From contig JAIFNM010000140.1 of assembly GCA_020047725.1 (NCBI GenBank), positions 1 to 5,102 of the forward strand: a stretch of 5,102 nt of DNA, in the 5' to 3' direction. This stretch comes from Betaproteobacteria bacterium (lineage in GTDB: Bacteria > Pseudomonadota > Gammaproteobacteria > Burkholderiales > Rhodocyclaceae). Shown here in pieces: positions 1 through 5,102 of this stretch. The translations under genes were made by a program, and so were the position numbers. The notes beneath the pieces were generated by a model. It saw nothing but the letters and a program-made list of their open reading frames with translations. It had not been told where the DNA came from and ran no database searches. The stretch's first letter is position 1. Every line of letters starts with the position of its first letter.

Positions 1-1
1 T

Positions 2-625
2 GTCAAGCAGCGGGTTGCGCAATATATCGACCTGAAAGACACCTTTCATGAACTGCGTCAGCGTGCGCTCGAACATCACGAGGAATGCCATGCGGAACAG
101 CCCGATCGCCATGCTCCAGCCAATCTGGAAGTAGTCGGTGCTGAGCATCAGGTTTTTTGATACCAGAAACAGCGGCAGGATGATCAGGAAGAAATAGTTG
201 TCTCGGTAGGAATCGTCCTTGTGATGCCTGATCAGCGTCCACGCGATCATCACGACAATCGAGCCGAGAAAGAGATTGTTTGATAGGCGGAACAGAAGCG
301 GCGGCAGGGCGCCCTCAAACCACATGCCGGCGCGTTCGAGTAGCCAGGTGGCCACGAGGAAGATCAGGGCCTTGCCGTGGTAGCCGCGCTGGCTGACCCA
401 GTTCTTGGTCGATGTAAGCAGAAAACCTCCGATTACCGCCCAGCCGAAGCCGAAGAACATTTCGTGGGCGTGCCACTGGATCGAAGAAAACGAGGTGGCA
501 GGCGCCGGCAGAGCCCCCGTAAAGATCAGCGCCCACACAATCGGCAGGCTCAGGCCGGAGAGACACGCCAAGGCGAAAAATGGGCGGAAGCCGACGAGCC
601 ATACGGGGTGCTGGGCAATTCTCAT
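2..625 (-). CDS. nnrS: NnrS-family multipass membrane protein, N-terminal part (runs off the window)
   Basis: The 208 codons present are open to the left window edge and give a very hydrophobic protein beginning MRIAQHPVWLVGFRPFF. That opening is typical of NnrS (family length roughly 400 residues), so about half the protein is missing. NnrS is a heme- and copper-containing inner-membrane protein linked to nitric oxide stress and denitrification in other proteobacteria. Visible marks are the HPVWLVGFRPFF opening, the WHAHEMFFGFGWAVIGGFLLT block at residues 51-71 whose histidines are conserved in the family, and FRMAFLVMFERTLTQFMK at 177-194. Several membrane segments are apparent, at about 15-37, 56-72, 86-100, 117-133 and 143-156. 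The ATG at 625 is the first start codon after the upstream gene's stop; no strong ribosome binding site precedes it. It lies 28 bases downstream of rluA on the same strand, so co-transcription is possible. Family assignment is confident; the precise role in this organism is inferred. Confidence 0.88.
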   Translation of the reverse strand, partial: MRIAQHPVWLVGFRPFFALACLSGLSLPIVWALIFTGALPAPATSFSSIQWHAHEMFFGFGWAVIGGFLLTSTKNWVSQRGYHGKALIFLVATWLLERAGMWFEGALPPLLFRLSNNLFLGSIVVMIAWTLIRHHKDDSYRDNYFFLIILPLFLVSKNLMLSTDYFQIGWSMAIGLFRMAFLVMFERTLTQFMKGVFQVDILRNPLLD

Positions 626-653
626 GGTGATCCAGAGTGGGGTACGGACGGGG

Positions 654-1316
654 TCAGAAACCGGCGGCGCAGGTAAAGTTGAACGGTTCGCCGTTTTCCG
701 GGTGGGCGAAGGCCAGGTACTCCGCATGCAAGAGCAGACGGTCCGCCTTGGCACGGGCGGAGGGCGTGGCGTAGAGAGTGTCGCCGAGGATCGGGTGGCC
801 GAGCGCCTGCATGTGCACGCGGAGTTGATGCGTGCGACCGGTTTCCGGCGTGAGTTCGACACGCGAACAGTGTTCGACGGCATCGTAGCTCAGCACCCGA
901 TAGAGCGTGAGCGAGGGTTTCCCGGTTTTGAAGTCGACGATGTGGAGCGGTCGGTTCGGCCAGTCGACGTTGAGCGGCAGGTTGACTTCACCGGAGGCCG
1001 GCGCGAGTTCTCCTTCGACAACGGCGACGTAGCGCTTGTCCACCTGCCGGTCCTGAAACTGGATGCTCAGGCAGCGATGCATTTCCTTGCCGCGCGCCAG
1101 AACGAGCAGGCCGGAGGTGTCACAGTCGAGGCGATGCACGATCAGCGCATCCGGGTAGTCGGCTTGAACGCGCGTGATCAGGCAATCCAGCTTGTCTGCG
1201 CCGCGTCCGGGCACCGACAGCAGGCCGCTGGGCTTGTTGACGACCAGAAGCGCAGCATCGGCGTGGAGCAGGTCGAATCCCGGCGCTACGGGGCGTAAGT
1301 GATGCGTAGATGGCAT
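654..1316 (-). CDS. rluA: RluA-type pseudouridine synthase (23S rRNA/tRNA)
   Basis: The 220-residue product matches E. coli RluA (219 residues) almost end to end. RluA isomerises uridine to pseudouridine at position 746 of 23S rRNA and position 32 of certain tRNAs, in the cytoplasm. Motifs seen are VVNKPSGLLSVPGR at 25-38, the catalytic HRLDCDTSGLLVLA at 61-74 with nucleophile Asp64, VNLPLNVDWPNRP at 111-123, TGKP at 131-134, ETGRTHQLRVHM at 158-169, ALGHPILGD at 171-179 and LLLHAE at 194-199. There is no N-terminal S4 domain, as expected for RluA rather than RluC or RluD. I chose the ATG at 1316 because it places the first conserved block where E. coli RluA has it. An in-frame ATG at 1409 would add 31 residues of no recognisable character, and neither start has a good Shine-Dalgarno. 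The specific RluA call rests on the DWPNRP and LLSVPGR blocks; substrate sites are inferred by homology. Confidence 0.92.
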   Translation of the reverse strand: MPSTHHLRPVAPGFDLLHADAALLVVNKPSGLLSVPGRGADKLDCLITRVQADYPDALIVHRLDCDTSGLLVLARGKEMHRCLSIQFQDRQVDKRYVAVVEGELAPASGEVNLPLNVDWPNRPLHIVDFKTGKPSLTLYRVLSYDAVEHCSRVELTPETGRTHQLRVHMQALGHPILGDTLYATPSARAKADRLLLHAEYLAFAHPENGEPFNFTCAAGF

Positions 1317-1466
1317 GGTTTGAAGGGCGTGAATGTGGGCGTGGATGTTGACGCGGCGCGTATTGTCTCGCGTTTTCAACGAAAGAACATTCGCCTGAGT
1401 CAAATCCATTAAACTTGGGGCTTGTCAGCCGTTAGCCGTCATTCAAAGTACGAGAACCGATTTTCC
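1317..1466. promoter_or_regulatory. Divergent intergenic region between rluA and the AEC permease gene
   Basis: These 150 bases separate two divergent starts, so they should hold promoters for both strands. I found no well-spaced -35/-10 pair on either strand. TTGACG at 1348-1353 and TTGTCA at 1422-1427 resemble -35 boxes on the plus strand but lack a convincing -10 at 16-18 bases. The plus-strand start at 1467 is preceded by a weak GAGAA (1452-1456) with a long 10-base spacer. No terminator-like hairpin or clear operator repeat was seen. Confidence 0.4.
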
Positions 1467-2405
1467 ATGGATACCTTTCTGCATCAGGTCGTGATTGCTG
1501 CGCCTCTCTTTGCCCTGGTTTTTGTTGGCTACGCGCTGATGCGTTTTTCGGGTTGGCAGAAGGCGATGTCTGAAAGCCTCTCGACCTTCGTTTTCTCGGT
1601 GGCGCTGCCCGCCATGCTGTTCGGCCTCATGAGTGATTTCTCGAAGCTGCCACCGGTCGATGCCCGATTGTTGATCGCATTTTTCGGTGGTTGCCTGATT
1701 GTTTTTGTGATTGGTCGCTTGATCGCCTGGAAAATTTTCGCGTTCGACGGCGTCTCTCAGTCGGTGTTCGCACTGGGCGGCGTGTTTTCGAACAATGTCC
1801 TGCTCGGTTTGCCGCTGGCCAAGGTAGCGCTTGGCGATGCAGCGGTTCCGTCGGTAGCATTGGTGCTGGTGTTCAACGCCCTGATCCTGTGGACGCTGGT
1901 GACCGTTTCCGTCGAATGGGCGCGGCACGGCAGTTTTTCGGTACGCGGATTTGCCAAGACCTTGCGCAGTGTTCTGACCAACCCAATCGTTGCCGCCATT
2001 CTTTCCGGGACGATCTTTGGTCTGTCTGGCTTGCCAATGCCGGAAGCGATCAGTGTGCCTGTCGGCATGGTTGGGCACGCGGCTGCCCCGATGGCACTTA
2101 TTGCGCTGGGTATGGGGCTGGCCGAATATGGGGTGCGCGAGGGCTGGAAGATCAGCATCACCATCTGCGCCATCAAACTGATCGTTCAGCCGCTCGTTGT
2201 GTGGGCGCTGGCAAGGCTGCTTGGTCTGCCTTTGATGGAAACGCGGGTTGTTGTTCTGCTCTCGTCGATTGCCATCGGCGCCAACGTTTATCTGATGTCC
2301 AGGCAATTCAAGGTGCTTGAAGGTCCGATTGCCAGTAGCCTGGTTTTATCGACCGGGCTTGCGGCATTGACGACACCGTTAGCTTTAACCTTGGTCGGGG
2401 TATGA
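1467..2405 (+). CDS. AEC (auxin efflux carrier) family permease
   Basis: The product is a 312-residue integral membrane protein with about ten hydrophobic segments, roughly at residues 7-25, 38-54, 67-84, 99-117, 127-148, 170-188, 197-217, 230-249, 258-276 and 289-311. This length and layout fit bacterial members of the AEC / Mem_trans family, which move organic anions such as malate, malonate or amino-acid-like acids across the inner membrane. Family-like blocks are FVFSVALPAMLF at 41-52, GGVFSNNVLLGLPLAKVALG at 104-123, TNPIVAAILSG at 171-181 and AAPMALIALGMGLAEYG at 206-222. The ATG at 1467 begins right at the first membrane segment, as usual for the family; an in-frame TTG at 1422 would add 15 polar residues and has no proper ribosome binding site. 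The gene stands alone, diverging from rluA and converging on folE. The substrate cannot be told from sequence. Confidence 0.9.
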   Translation: MDTFLHQVVIAAPLFALVFVGYALMRFSGWQKAMSESLSTFVFSVALPAMLFGLMSDFSKLPPVDARLLIAFFGGCLIVFVIGRLIAWKIFAFDGVSQSVFALGGVFSNNVLLGLPLAKVALGDAAVPSVALVLVFNALILWTLVTVSVEWARHGSFSVRGFAKTLRSVLTNPIVAAILSGTIFGLSGLPMPEAISVPVGMVGHAAAPMALIALGMGLAEYGVREGWKISITICAIKLIVQPLVVWALARLLGLPLMETRVVVLLSSIAIGANVYLMSRQFKVLEGPIASSLVLSTGLAALTTPLALTLVGV

Positions 2406-2409
2406 AAGG

Positions 2410-3054
2410 TCAATCGTTCCGGCGGCCGCCGCTGATTGCGCGCAGGAATTCGTTGCGCCGCTGATTCGAGGTATCGAACTCACCGGTAAACGACTGGGTG
2501 ACCACGCGCTCATCGCCACGCCGGTCCTCCCCGAGCAGGAGGCATAACTGTTCGGCCTCGATCACGCAGGCTGCGCCGCGTGCCTTGCCATGAATTATCA
2601 GGGCTTCGGCAATATCCCGCGTCATCCACTCCTGGTAGGTAAAGCGGTGACCGATGGCGTCGACCAGCCGTGCAATTCGGCCAAATCCATGCAGACGACC
2701 ACCGGGAAGGTAGGCAACATGGGCGACGCCACGGAAGGGCACCAGATGGTGTGGGCAGACTCCATGGACGGCAATGCCACGAATGACCACCATGTCGGGA
2801 CGATGATCTTCAAAACCGTCACCAAGGGCTTCGGCCGGATCAAGATCATAGCCGCCAAGCAGACGACGTTGCCATAACTCACGCACACGCTGCGCCGTTC
2901 GCCCCATGTGGGCTGCGTCTGGCGCAATACCGCAGGCACCGAGCAGGTCGCTGACGGCCTTCTCGAAAGCGATTGGATCGAATGCATTGCGGCGTGGGAT
3001 GCCGATGCCGGATGGTGTGGGTGAGGTGTGATCGTGTTCGATGCAATCGGACAT
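2410..3054 (-). CDS. folE: GTP cyclohydrolase I-like protein (FolE family) with an altered active site
   Basis: The 214-residue protein has the T-fold core of FolE, which converts GTP to 7,8-dihydroneopterin triphosphate plus formate, the first step of tetrahydrofolate synthesis. Key blocks are VHGVCPHHLVPFRGVAHVAY at 96-115, LHGFGRIARLVD at 121-132, YQEWMTRDIAEAL at 140-152, EAEQLC at 166-171 and NEFLRAI at 201-207. Zinc ligands Cys100, His103 and Cys171 correspond to E. coli Cys110, His113 and Cys181, and Gln141 to Gln151. Several other positions differ from E. coli: Gln169 replaces His179, Gly125-Arg126 replace Ser135-Lys136, Trp143 replaces Arg153, and Gly175 replaces Arg185. The ATG at 3054 is preceded by GGAAA with a 6-base spacer; a GTG at 3096 would add 14 residues without a ribosome binding site. 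The stop lies 4 bases from the convergent permease gene. Family membership is sure; normal GTP cyclohydrolase activity is not certain given the substitutions. Confidence 0.85.
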   Translation of the reverse strand: MSDCIEHDHTSPTPSGIGIPRRNAFDPIAFEKAVSDLLGACGIAPDAAHMGRTAQRVRELWQRRLLGGYDLDPAEALGDGFEDHRPDMVVIRGIAVHGVCPHHLVPFRGVAHVAYLPGGRLHGFGRIARLVDAIGHRFTYQEWMTRDIAEALIIHGKARGAACVIEAEQLCLLLGEDRRGDERVVTQSFTGEFDTSNQRRNEFLRAISGGRRND

Positions 3055-3087
3055 GGTGAGTTTCCGGTTCAGGGTGCGATAAGGGCG

Positions 3088-3116
3088 ATAATACACGCCC
3101 GAGATCGGCGTGCCAT
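3088..3116 (-). promoter_or_regulatory. Candidate sigma-70 promoter for the folE-like gene
   Basis: Read on the minus strand there is ATGGCA (3111-3116; 4 of 6 matches to the -35 consensus), a 17-base spacer, and TATTAT (3088-3093; 5 of 6 matches to the -10). Transcription would begin about 25 bases before the ATG at 3054. This is pattern matching by eye and only suggestive. If correct, the RNA would start downstream of the GTG at 3096 and so favour the ATG at 3054 as the start. Confidence 0.35.
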
Positions 3117-3353
3117 CAGCGGTGGGGTCAGGAACTTCAGCAATGACGCAGCCGTCAACGTCGTGGCGATGGAGGAACGGTGAATGTCTTGGTCTAGAGA
3201 TAATTTTCCAAAACTGTAACGCCGGCTGTTCGGACGATTTGGCTTTTTTCCGACGCGTTGGCGCGCTAATTTCTTGTATCCTGAGCGATAATGTCGGGCT
3301 GGCGTGTTTTTGCTATTTCCCTTCCGGCAAGTGGATGGGGTGTTGAGGTTTGT

Positions 3354-3360
3354 GGAAGGG
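3354..3360 (+). promoter_or_regulatory. Ribosome binding site of the NMO-like gene
   Basis: GGAAGGG ends 5 bases before the ATG at 3366. It is the best purine-rich site near any candidate start of this frame and decides against a longer version starting at the ATG at 3291. Confidence 0.7.
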
Positions 3361-3365
3361 TATTG

Positions 3366-4610
3366 ATGAAGCGTGTTGATGATTTCCGTCTGAAGCTGGG
3401 CAACAAGGAACTTGTGCCAATCGTTATCGGTGGTATGGGTGTCGATATTTCGACGGCGGAACTGGCGCTTGAGGCAGCTCGTTTGGGTGGGGTCGGCCAT
3501 ATTTCCGATGCTATGGTCAAGACAGTGGCTGACCGACGTTTCAACACCAAGTTCGTCAAGGAAAAGCTCAAACATTACAAATTCAACGTCGCCAACACCG
3601 ACAAGTCGGTCGTTCAGTTCGATCTCGGTCAACTGGCCGAGGCGACAAGAATGCACGTTGGCAAGACAATGGAAGCCAAGCGCGGCGACGGCATGATCCT
3701 GGTCAACTGCATGGAAAAACTGACTATGAACGCGCCCAAGGAAACCCTGCGCGTTCGTATGCGGGCGGCGCTTGATGCCGGTATTGACGGCATCACTCTG
3801 GCGGCGGGCCTGCACCTCGGATCGTTTGCGCTGATCGAGGACCATCCGCGTTTTCGCGATGCGAAACTGGGCATCATCGTTTCCTCGTTGCGCGCCTTGC
3901 AACTCTTTCTGCGCAAGACAGCACGCAGCAACAGGTTACCTGACTACGTCGTGATCGAAGGCCCCTTGGCTGGCGGCCACTTGGGTTTCGGCATGGATTG
4001 GGCGGCTTACGATCTGGCGACTATCGTTGCCGAGATTCGCCAGTTCATGATTACCGAACACCTGGATATTCCACTGATTCCCGCAGGCGGAATTTTCACC
4101 GGCAGTGATGCGGCTGCCTATCTTGAGAACGGCGCGGCGGCGGTGCAGGTGGCGACGCGATTTACCGTTGCCAGCGAGTGCGGCTTGCCTGAAGACGTAC
4201 AGCAGGAGTACTTCAAGGCCAGTGAGGACGAGATCGAGGTTAACCAGATTTCGCCGACCGGATACCCGATGCGAATGTTGAGAAAGAGCCCGGCCATCGG
4301 TGATGGAATTCGTCCCAACTGCGAGGCCTATGGTTATCTGCTCGATGCTCACGGCAGTTGCTCATACATAACGGCCTATAACCGCGAGGTGGCGGAAAAT
4401 CCTGGAGTCAAACGGATTTCGGTACAGGACAAGACTTGTCTGTGTACCCAGATGCGCAATTTCGATTTGTGGACCTGTGGTCATTACACCTATCGGCTCA
4501 AGGATACGACGCGCAAGCTTGAAGACGGTAGTTACCAGCTGCTCAGCGCTGAGCATATCTTCCATGATTATCAGTTCAGCACGGACAACAAGATCGCTTT
4601 GCCGGAGTAG
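3366..4610 (+). CDS. Nitronate monooxygenase / NAD(P)H-flavin oxidoreductase-like protein with Cys-rich C-terminus
   Basis: The 414-residue product is an FMN-binding TIM-barrel protein of the nitronate monooxygenase (2-nitropropane dioxygenase) family, probably cytoplasmic. Visible landmarks are the first strand IVIGGMGVDIST at 19-30, ITLAAGLHLG at 143-152, VVIEGPLAGGHLGFGMD at 195-211 with His205 in the position of the family's catalytic base, and the phosphate-binding IPAGGIFTGSDAAAYLENGA at 238-257 followed by AVQVATRF at 259-266. An SPTGYPMRM block (296-304) then leads into a C-terminal extension with Cys319, Cys332, Cys358, Cys360 and Cys371. At 414 residues it is longer than typical NMO or FabK proteins (about 310-360), the extra length lying at the C-terminus. 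The start is fixed by GGAAGGG five bases upstream. Relatives include FabK-type enoyl reductases and clostridial flavin oxidoreductases that also carry C-terminal cysteines, so the real substrate is unknown and nitronate oxidation is only the family label. Confidence 0.85.
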   Translation: MKRVDDFRLKLGNKELVPIVIGGMGVDISTAELALEAARLGGVGHISDAMVKTVADRRFNTKFVKEKLKHYKFNVANTDKSVVQFDLGQLAEATRMHVGKTMEAKRGDGMILVNCMEKLTMNAPKETLRVRMRAALDAGIDGITLAAGLHLGSFALIEDHPRFRDAKLGIIVSSLRALQLFLRKTARSNRLPDYVVIEGPLAGGHLGFGMDWAAYDLATIVAEIRQFMITEHLDIPLIPAGGIFTGSDAAAYLENGAAAVQVATRFTVASECGLPEDVQQEYFKASEDEIEVNQISPTGYPMRMLRKSPAIGDGIRPNCEAYGYLLDAHGSCSYITAYNREVAENPGVKRISVQDKTCLCTQMRNFDLWTCGHYTYRLKDTTRKLEDGSYQLLSAEHIFHDYQFSTDNKIALPE

Positions 4611-4708
4611 CCTTGGGTTTTTCGTGTGCTAATTTATTAGACTCCGGCGTCACGCCTTGCTATTGTTGTAAAGCAGTTTCCTCAACGTTCTATCTTGGGA
4701 GTTCTCAA
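4611..4708 (+). promoter_or_regulatory. Leader region upstream of the RRM protein gene
   Basis: These 98 bases lie between the NMO-like stop codon and the TTG start at 4709. The region is A+T-rich and holds a weak promoter candidate: TTGGGT at 4613-4618, a 16-base spacer and TATTAG at 4635-4640, which would give a leader of roughly 60 bases. GGCGTCACGCC (4646-4656) is a palindrome but is too tight and has no T-run, so it is not a terminator. The spacing suggests separate transcription of the RNA-binding protein, though read-through is possible. Confidence 0.3.
4697..4701 (+). promoter_or_regulatory. Ribosome binding site deciding the TTG start of the RRM protein
   Basis: GGGAG lies 7 bases upstream of TTG at 4709. 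It places translation exactly at the beginning of the conserved RRM sequence and rules against the frame's longer 156-residue version starting at 4613. Confidence 0.7.
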
Positions 4709-5083
4709 TTGGGCACGAAGCTATACGTCGGCAATCTAAGCTACGACATGAAAAAGAGCGATCTGGAGCAGATGTTTGCCGCGCATGGTACGGTGGCTTC
4801 GGCTCAGGTTATAACCGACCGCGAAACGCAACGCTCGAAAGGCTTTGGCTTTGTCGAGATGGGTTCCGATCAAGAGGCGCAGGCTGCAATTGCCGCTCTC
4901 AACGGCAAGAGCATTGAGGGTCGAGCGCTAACAGTAAATGAAGCGCGTCCGCAAGAGCCTCGCAGTGGTGGCGGAGGTGGCGGCGGTCAGCGCCGTGGCC
5001 CCGGCGGCGGTGGTGGCGCGCGTGGCCCGTATGGTTCGGGTCGCAGTGGTTCAGGTGGCGGTGGCGGCGGTAATCGCTACTGA
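4709..5083 (+). CDS. Single-RRM RNA-binding protein with glycine-rich C-terminal tail
   Basis: The 124-residue product has one RNA-recognition motif at about residues 3-80, followed by a glycine-rich tail at 87-123 with interspersed Arg, Ser, Gln and Tyr. RNP2 is LYVGNL at 5-10 and RNP1 is KGFGFVEM at 44-51; the aromatic residues Tyr6, Phe46 and Phe48 that stack on RNA bases are all present. This is the layout of the small bacterial and cyanobacterial RRM proteins (Rbp type), several of which are cold-induced and bind single-stranded RNA. The start is TTG at 4709, supported by GGGAG seven bases upstream and by the usual GTKLYVGNLSY opening. The frame is open back to 4613, but those 32 residues are cysteine-rich, atypical and lack family resemblance. 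Targets and regulation cannot be read from sequence; cold induction is a family-based guess. Confidence 0.93.
   Translation: MGTKLYVGNLSYDMKKSDLEQMFAAHGTVASAQVITDRETQRSKGFGFVEMGSDQEAQAAIAALNGKSIEGRALTVNEARPQEPRSGGGGGGGQRRGPGGGGGARGPYGSGRSGSGGGGGGNRY
4964..5074 (+). repeat. GGC/GGT-rich low-complexity tract encoding the Gly-rich tail
   Basis: The tail is built from runs of glycine codons (mostly GGC and GGT) broken by CGC/CGT arginines and a few serines. Three glycine runs are visible, at residues 87-93, 99-103 and 116-121. Such tracts are prone to length change by slippage, but the codons are mixed, so this is not a perfect tandem repeat. Confidence 0.6.
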
Positions 5084-5102
5084 TATTTTCGCAAGCACAT
5101 GA

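Larger units (their letters stand above)
3055..3365. other. Intergenic region between divergent folE-like and NMO-like genes
   Basis: No gene is supported in these 311 bases. The region must contain the promoters of both flanking genes and is visibly more A+T-rich in its middle (about 3190-3320). A plus-strand GATAAT at 3287-3292 could be a -10 for the NMO-like gene, but no -35 at 16-18 bases fits. A minus-strand candidate promoter is listed separately. Short open frames cross the region on both strands but have no ribosome binding site or recognisable protein. The T-run at 3244-3249 has no adequate hairpin in front of it. Confidence 0.6.

Noticed and set aside
405..1298. 297-codon open frame on the plus strand opposite rluA
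   Set aside because: It lies almost wholly antisense to rluA, has a low-complexity Arg/Val/Glu-rich translation and no recognisable motif; high-GC coding bias explains it.
1443..2306. 287-codon open frame on the minus strand opposite the permease gene
   Set aside because: The translation is rich in Gln, Arg, His and Asn with no hydrophobic core, typical of an antisense shadow; the plus strand encodes a clear AEC permease.
2590..2877. 95-codon plus-strand open frame opposite folE
   Set aside because: Fully antisense to folE, with no motif or ribosome binding site.
3221..3249. Possible terminator: weak CCG...CGG hairpin followed at a distance by a T-run
   Set aside because: The stem is only three base pairs, the T-run is not adjacent, and no plus-strand gene lies upstream to be terminated.
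3110..3346. 78-codon plus-strand open frame in the intergenic region
   Set aside because: Starts with GTG without a ribosome binding site, its translation has no recognisable feature, and it overlaps the probable promoter region.
3069..3902. 277-codon minus-strand open frame across the intergenic region and into the NMO-like gene
   Set aside because: Mostly antisense to a well-supported flavoprotein gene, with no family resemblance or ribosome binding site.
4613..4708. N-terminal extension of the RRM protein by 32 residues
   Set aside because: The extension is cysteine-rich and unlike the family, while TTG at 4709 has a good ribosome binding site and matches the usual RRM protein start.

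Overview
The window is an ordinary-looking piece of chromosome from a Gram-negative bacterium. Its G+C content is moderately high and the genes are tightly packed. Protein character (an NnrS-family protein, an RluA-type pseudouridine synthase, a glycine-tailed single-RRM protein, a long nitronate-monooxygenase-like flavoprotein) suggests a betaproteobacterium, perhaps Rhodocyclales-like. That placement is inferred from family resemblance, not from a marker gene. I see no rRNA, tRNA, CRISPR array, insertion sequence or phage gene.

Left part, minus strand: rluA (654-1316) is followed 28 bases downstream by the N-terminal half of an nnrS-like membrane protein gene (625 down to the window edge). 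The two could be co-transcribed. A region of about 150 bases (1317-1466) separates rluA from a divergent plus-strand gene for an AEC-family permease (1467-2405). The permease gene converges on a minus-strand folE-like gene (2410-3054), with only 4 bases between the two stop codons.

Right part, plus strand: after a 311-base non-coding stretch (3055-3365) holding the divergent starts, there is a 414-residue FMN-dependent nitronate monooxygenase-like protein with a cysteine-bearing C-terminal extension (3366-4610). A 98-base leader then precedes a 124-residue RNA-binding protein with a glycine-rich tail, which starts at TTG (4709-5083).

The genes do not form one obvious pathway; they look like independent housekeeping and accessory functions (RNA modification, pteridine synthesis, transport, flavin oxidoreduction, RNA binding). 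The observations most worth following up are two. The FolE-like protein keeps its zinc ligands but has replaced several catalytic or substrate-binding residues. The NMO-like protein carries a five-cysteine C-terminal region that could bind a metal or an iron-sulfur cluster. I did not find convincing evidence of a wholly new multigene system.
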